Below are positions 42,726-46,415 of a stretch of DNA of 46,415 nt, in pieces; within the stretch, counting starts at the first letter, position 1; every line of letters begins with the position of its first letter. This DNA comes from Flavobacteriaceae bacterium (GTDB lineage Bacteria > Bacteroidota > Bacteroidia > Flavobacteriales > Flavobacteriaceae). A program made the translations under genes and the position numbers. The notes beneath the pieces were generated by a model. That model saw nothing but the letters and a program-made list of their open reading frames with translations. It did no database searches and was not told the DNA's origin. The stretch lies in assembly GCA_024643385.1 (NCBI GenBank), contig JAHEMZ010000006.1, positions 9,707 to 56,121 of the forward strand. Direction: 5' to 3'.

Positions 42726-43703
42726 TTATGGCTTGGAATAAATCCCAAAAACAAAGTCGGATGGATGATTCAGAAGATAGGCGTCCTCGCGCTCAAACAA
42801 TTTTTGAAGGATCTCATTGACCGGTTCAGATTCGGTGACAAAATGATGAGAAATATCCTTTAAAACATTCATAAGAAGGTTGCCTCCATAAGGTTTCTCA
42901 ACCACTACGTCAAAATGTTTATGCAGGGAAGGAAGTATGCTCGATGAATCGACACATTCCGAAGGATCTGCCAGGATCATACGCAGCCAACCGGAGCCAT
43001 AGAAATGAGATTTCTTTAATTTCAATTTAAATCGGGTTCGTAAAGACTCGGGGATTTCCAACAGACATTGGTTAACCGCTTGAATTTGATGTTTGGGAAA
43101 CTGTAATCGATCCGGGCCCACATACTCGTTTATCACCAATTTTCCTCCTGATTTTAAGGTCTTCAGCAAGGTTTCCTCCACGAGTTTAGGAATATTTTTA
43201 AAATGATGAAGGGAAGCATTAAACAATATGATGTCGTAATACTCCCCTTTAAAATCAAAATCGTAGATACTTCCACTGACGAATCTCATTTGCGTAAGCC
43301 CCTTTTCCTCAGCTATTTTCCGAGCTTCATTGAGTCGGTTTTCAGCAATATCCAAGCAAACTATTTCGCTAAAATTAGGATATTGTGCCAATTCGATCTC
43401 ATGCGTACAAGTGCCACTTCCCAAGGAAATTAATTTAAGTCCATGCTGTTCGGAAAAGTATTCCTTCATCATGAAAGCTTCGTAATTTACTTCAGGATCA
43501 CCTGAGATAAGTAAGTTCCAGCGTTCTCGAACTTTTGGGATAATCCACCAGTTTGAACTTTCAACAGCACTTTCATCAAAAGCACTTTTGGTTCTGCTTA
43601 ATGCCTTCCAATGTAGCTTAGACAGTATAAACTTGGTTCCTCGTTGTCTGGCCTTTGAATAAACATCCATCAGATCATCCAACGTGATGAGTCTTACCCC
43701 CAT
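42726..43703 (-). CDS. Class I SAM-dependent methyltransferase
   Basis: 325 residues. An N-terminal helical extension (1-88) precedes the Rossmann core: motif I LISLGSGTCTHEIELA, acidic loop CLDIAENRLNEAR, motif II SIYDFDFKGEYYDIILFNASLHHF, and ETLLKTLKSGGKLVINEY. The C-terminal part (about 200-325) is unassigned. The substrate is unknown. It starts 17 bases after the gdhA stop on the same strand and could be read as part of the gdhA transcript. Confidence 0.85.
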   Translation of the reverse strand: MGVRLITLDDLMDVYSKARQRGTKFILSKLHWKALSRTKSAFDESAVESSNWWIIPKVRERWNLLISGDPEVNYEAFMMKEYFSEQHGLKLISLGSGTCTHEIELAQYPNFSEIVCLDIAENRLNEARKIAEEKGLTQMRFVSGSIYDFDFKGEYYDIILFNASLHHFKNIPKLVEETLLKTLKSGGKLVINEYVGPDRLQFPKHQIQAVNQCLLEIPESLRTRFKLKLKKSHFYGSGWLRMILADPSECVDSSSILPSLHKHFDVVVEKPYGGNLLMNVLKDISHHFVTESEPVNEILQKLFEREDAYLLNHPSDFVFGIYSKP

Positions 43704-43720
43704 GAAATCAATATCTGAAA

Positions 43721-45154
<1,434 letters not shown>

Positions 45155-45161
45155 CTAATAA

Positions 45162-45173
45162 GAAAACGTTTTC
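45162..45173. promoter_or_regulatory. Perfect 12-bp palindrome upstream of gdhA, candidate operator
   Basis: GAAAACGTTTTC is its own reverse complement with a central CG, the shape of a LacI-type operator. It sits 15-26 bases upstream of the proximal -7 box, where bound protein would affect polymerase. Confidence 0.45.
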
Positions 45174-45276
45174 GTAACCGATGGCAAAGATACATTATCT
45201 CCTTAGAATCGAATATGATTTTTGACTGAAAAAAGCTAATTCATTGCAATATATTTCGGTGTTAGATATGTTTTTA

Positions 45277-45284
45277 TATATTTG
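45277..45284 (+). promoter_or_regulatory. -7 promoter element for the outer-membrane protein gene
   Basis: TATATTTG, an exact TAnnTTTG match 29 bases before ATG 45313; a TTTC about 18-19 bases upstream could act as a weak -33. Confidence 0.55.
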
Positions 45285-45312
45285 TTATGTCTCAATCTAA
45301 ACCTAATATCTA

Positions 45313-46134
45313 ATGAATACCAGATTAATGCTATTGGTATTTTTCATTTTTGCCCTTTTCAGGCAAGAAGTTCACAGCCAATTCGGGTTCTCCCATGAGA
45401 TAGGTGTTATCACCGGTCCAGTTGCCTTTTATTCCGATTTCGGTCAACGATACGATTTTGAGACCAACATAGGAAATGTGGGTTGGGGTATTGGACTTAT
45501 CCATTATATTAACTTCTCTTATCGAGCCGATTGTAACTGCTACACTAAGGACACCTATTTCAACGATCACTTTAAACTTAGAAGTGAGATCGATTATCAT
45601 AAAACTAATTTTGATCACCTAGGCGAATGGGTTGAACCGGACAAGACGTCCCTCATTGCAGACCAATTGAGAGCAATGAAAGGTTCCTCTTCCGTTTTTG
45701 ACATTGGTGCACAATTAGAGTACTTTCCTCTTAGTATTAGAGACTTTGCCGCTGGTTCCTATAAATTGGCCCCCTTTGGAAGTTTCGGAGTGCATTGGGT
45801 GAGTTTTGATCCGGAAGTGTACAGTGAACTAGGACCCTTGAATACCCCTATTACCACTCCGGATAAATACTATAATGCCTTTCAACAAGAGGGTGATACT
45901 ACCTGGAGTATCGTTATGAGTGTGGGAGTTCGATATAAGCTTTCTCCTTTAAGTGACCTGATGCTAGATGCTCGTTGGCAGTATTATTTTTCGAACTGGG
46001 TAGATGGATTGAATCCACAAGAGGAATTTAATGAAGAGGTTTTGGGACAAGGGAATGGACGGCCGGTGCCGGAAAACAAAGCGAATGATTGGATCTTCTG
46101 GCTAAACTTCGGGTATATTTATTATATAGACTAA
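45313..46134 (+). CDS. Outer-membrane beta-barrel protein, possibly THC0290_0291 family
   Basis: 273 residues with a signal peptide ending HSQ (1-23). The remainder has alternating aromatic/polar strands (GWGIGLIHYINFSYRAD, MSVGVRYKLSPLSDLMLDARWQYYF) and ends FWLNFGYIYYID, an outer-membrane barrel C terminus. A Cys pair (CNCY) lies early in the mature part. It is divergent from gdhA; I recall an uncharacterised Flavobacteriaceae family (THC0290_0291) in this setting, but cannot confirm the match. No function is known. Confidence 0.7.
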   Translation: MNTRLMLLVFFIFALFRQEVHSQFGFSHEIGVITGPVAFYSDFGQRYDFETNIGNVGWGIGLIHYINFSYRADCNCYTKDTYFNDHFKLRSEIDYHKTNFDHLGEWVEPDKTSLIADQLRAMKGSSSVFDIGAQLEYFPLSIRDFAAGSYKLAPFGSFGVHWVSFDPEVYSELGPLNTPITTPDKYYNAFQQEGDTTWSIVMSVGVRYKLSPLSDLMLDARWQYYFSNWVDGLNPQEEFNEEVLGQGNGRPVPENKANDWIFWLNFGYIYYID

Positions 46135-46159
46135 CTTTTCATTCTCCACATATAATAGC

Positions 46160-46194
46160 GTTGGGGCGGCCTTTGGCCGCCCCAACTACTTTTT
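46160..46194 (+). terminator. Strong hairpin terminator after the outer-membrane protein gene
   Basis: GTTGGGGCGGCC (46160-46171), loop TTT, GGCCGCCCCAAC (46175-46186): 12 perfect pairs, followed by TACTTTTT. Convergent with the gene ending at 46209. The GGGGCGGCC/GGCCGCCCC core equals that of the hairpin at 20018-20039. Confidence 0.8.
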
Positions 46195-46208
46195 GATCCT
46201 CCGGATGT

Positions 46209-46415
<207 letters not shown>

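Overview
This is a continuous stretch of a Bacteroidota chromosome, most likely from a marine Flavobacteriaceae member. The AT-rich sequence has closely packed genes and many copies of the Bacteroidota -7 promoter box TAnnTTTG, with few Shine-Dalgarno sites. Type IX secretion (T9SS) is represented by PorZ and by two proteins with C-terminal sorting domains. There is also a TonB-dependent receptor. I see no rRNA, tRNA, CRISPR array, insertion sequence or phage gene. This is core genome rather than an island, and no gap between genes exceeds 300 bases.

Layout. 1-2987 (minus): an OlsF-like two-domain acyltransferase (cut by the left edge), an aspartate kinase and an overlapping SSAT-like acetyltransferase. 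3067-7983: class 1 fructose-bisphosphatase, a TerB-like protein and mfd, whose promoter lies almost on its start codon. 8009-11660 (minus): a secreted beta-propeller T9SS cargo, a membrane-anchored AraC-type regulator, YraN and an LD-carboxypeptidase. 11783-14881: a DUF1800/DUF1501 pair; the DUF1501 protein carries both a Tat signal and a probable T9SS sorting domain. 14974-20395: metG, a U32-family protein with a ferredoxin 3 bases downstream, an acetyl-CoA hydrolase/transferase-family enzyme and a short SSB. 20658-22394: a GH13 lipoprotein.

22439-29496 is the centrepiece: a complete histidine operon, hisG-D-C-B-H-A-F-IE, every junction overlapping by 4-7 bases. It is preceded by a compact attenuator: a 17-residue leader peptide containing HHHFH, then a strong terminator. 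The 3' end of the leader ORF repeats the right arm of the terminator and can pair with its left arm. The ribosome's position on the His codons should therefore choose between termination and read-through. The leader ORF is too short for ordinary gene calling.

29547-46415: acetyl-CoA synthetase, a PAP2 phosphatase, an unrecognised membrane-anchored protein, a TonB-dependent receptor, an SLC13 transporter, a divergent PEP carboxylase, recO-porZ, a methyltransferase, NADP-type glutamate dehydrogenase with an outer-membrane protein gene divergent from it, and the end of a cystathionine gamma-synthase-type gene (cut by the right edge). Acetyl-CoA synthetase, PEP carboxylase, fructose-bisphosphatase, the dicarboxylate-type transporter and glutamate dehydrogenase together fit growth on acetate, organic acids and peptides.
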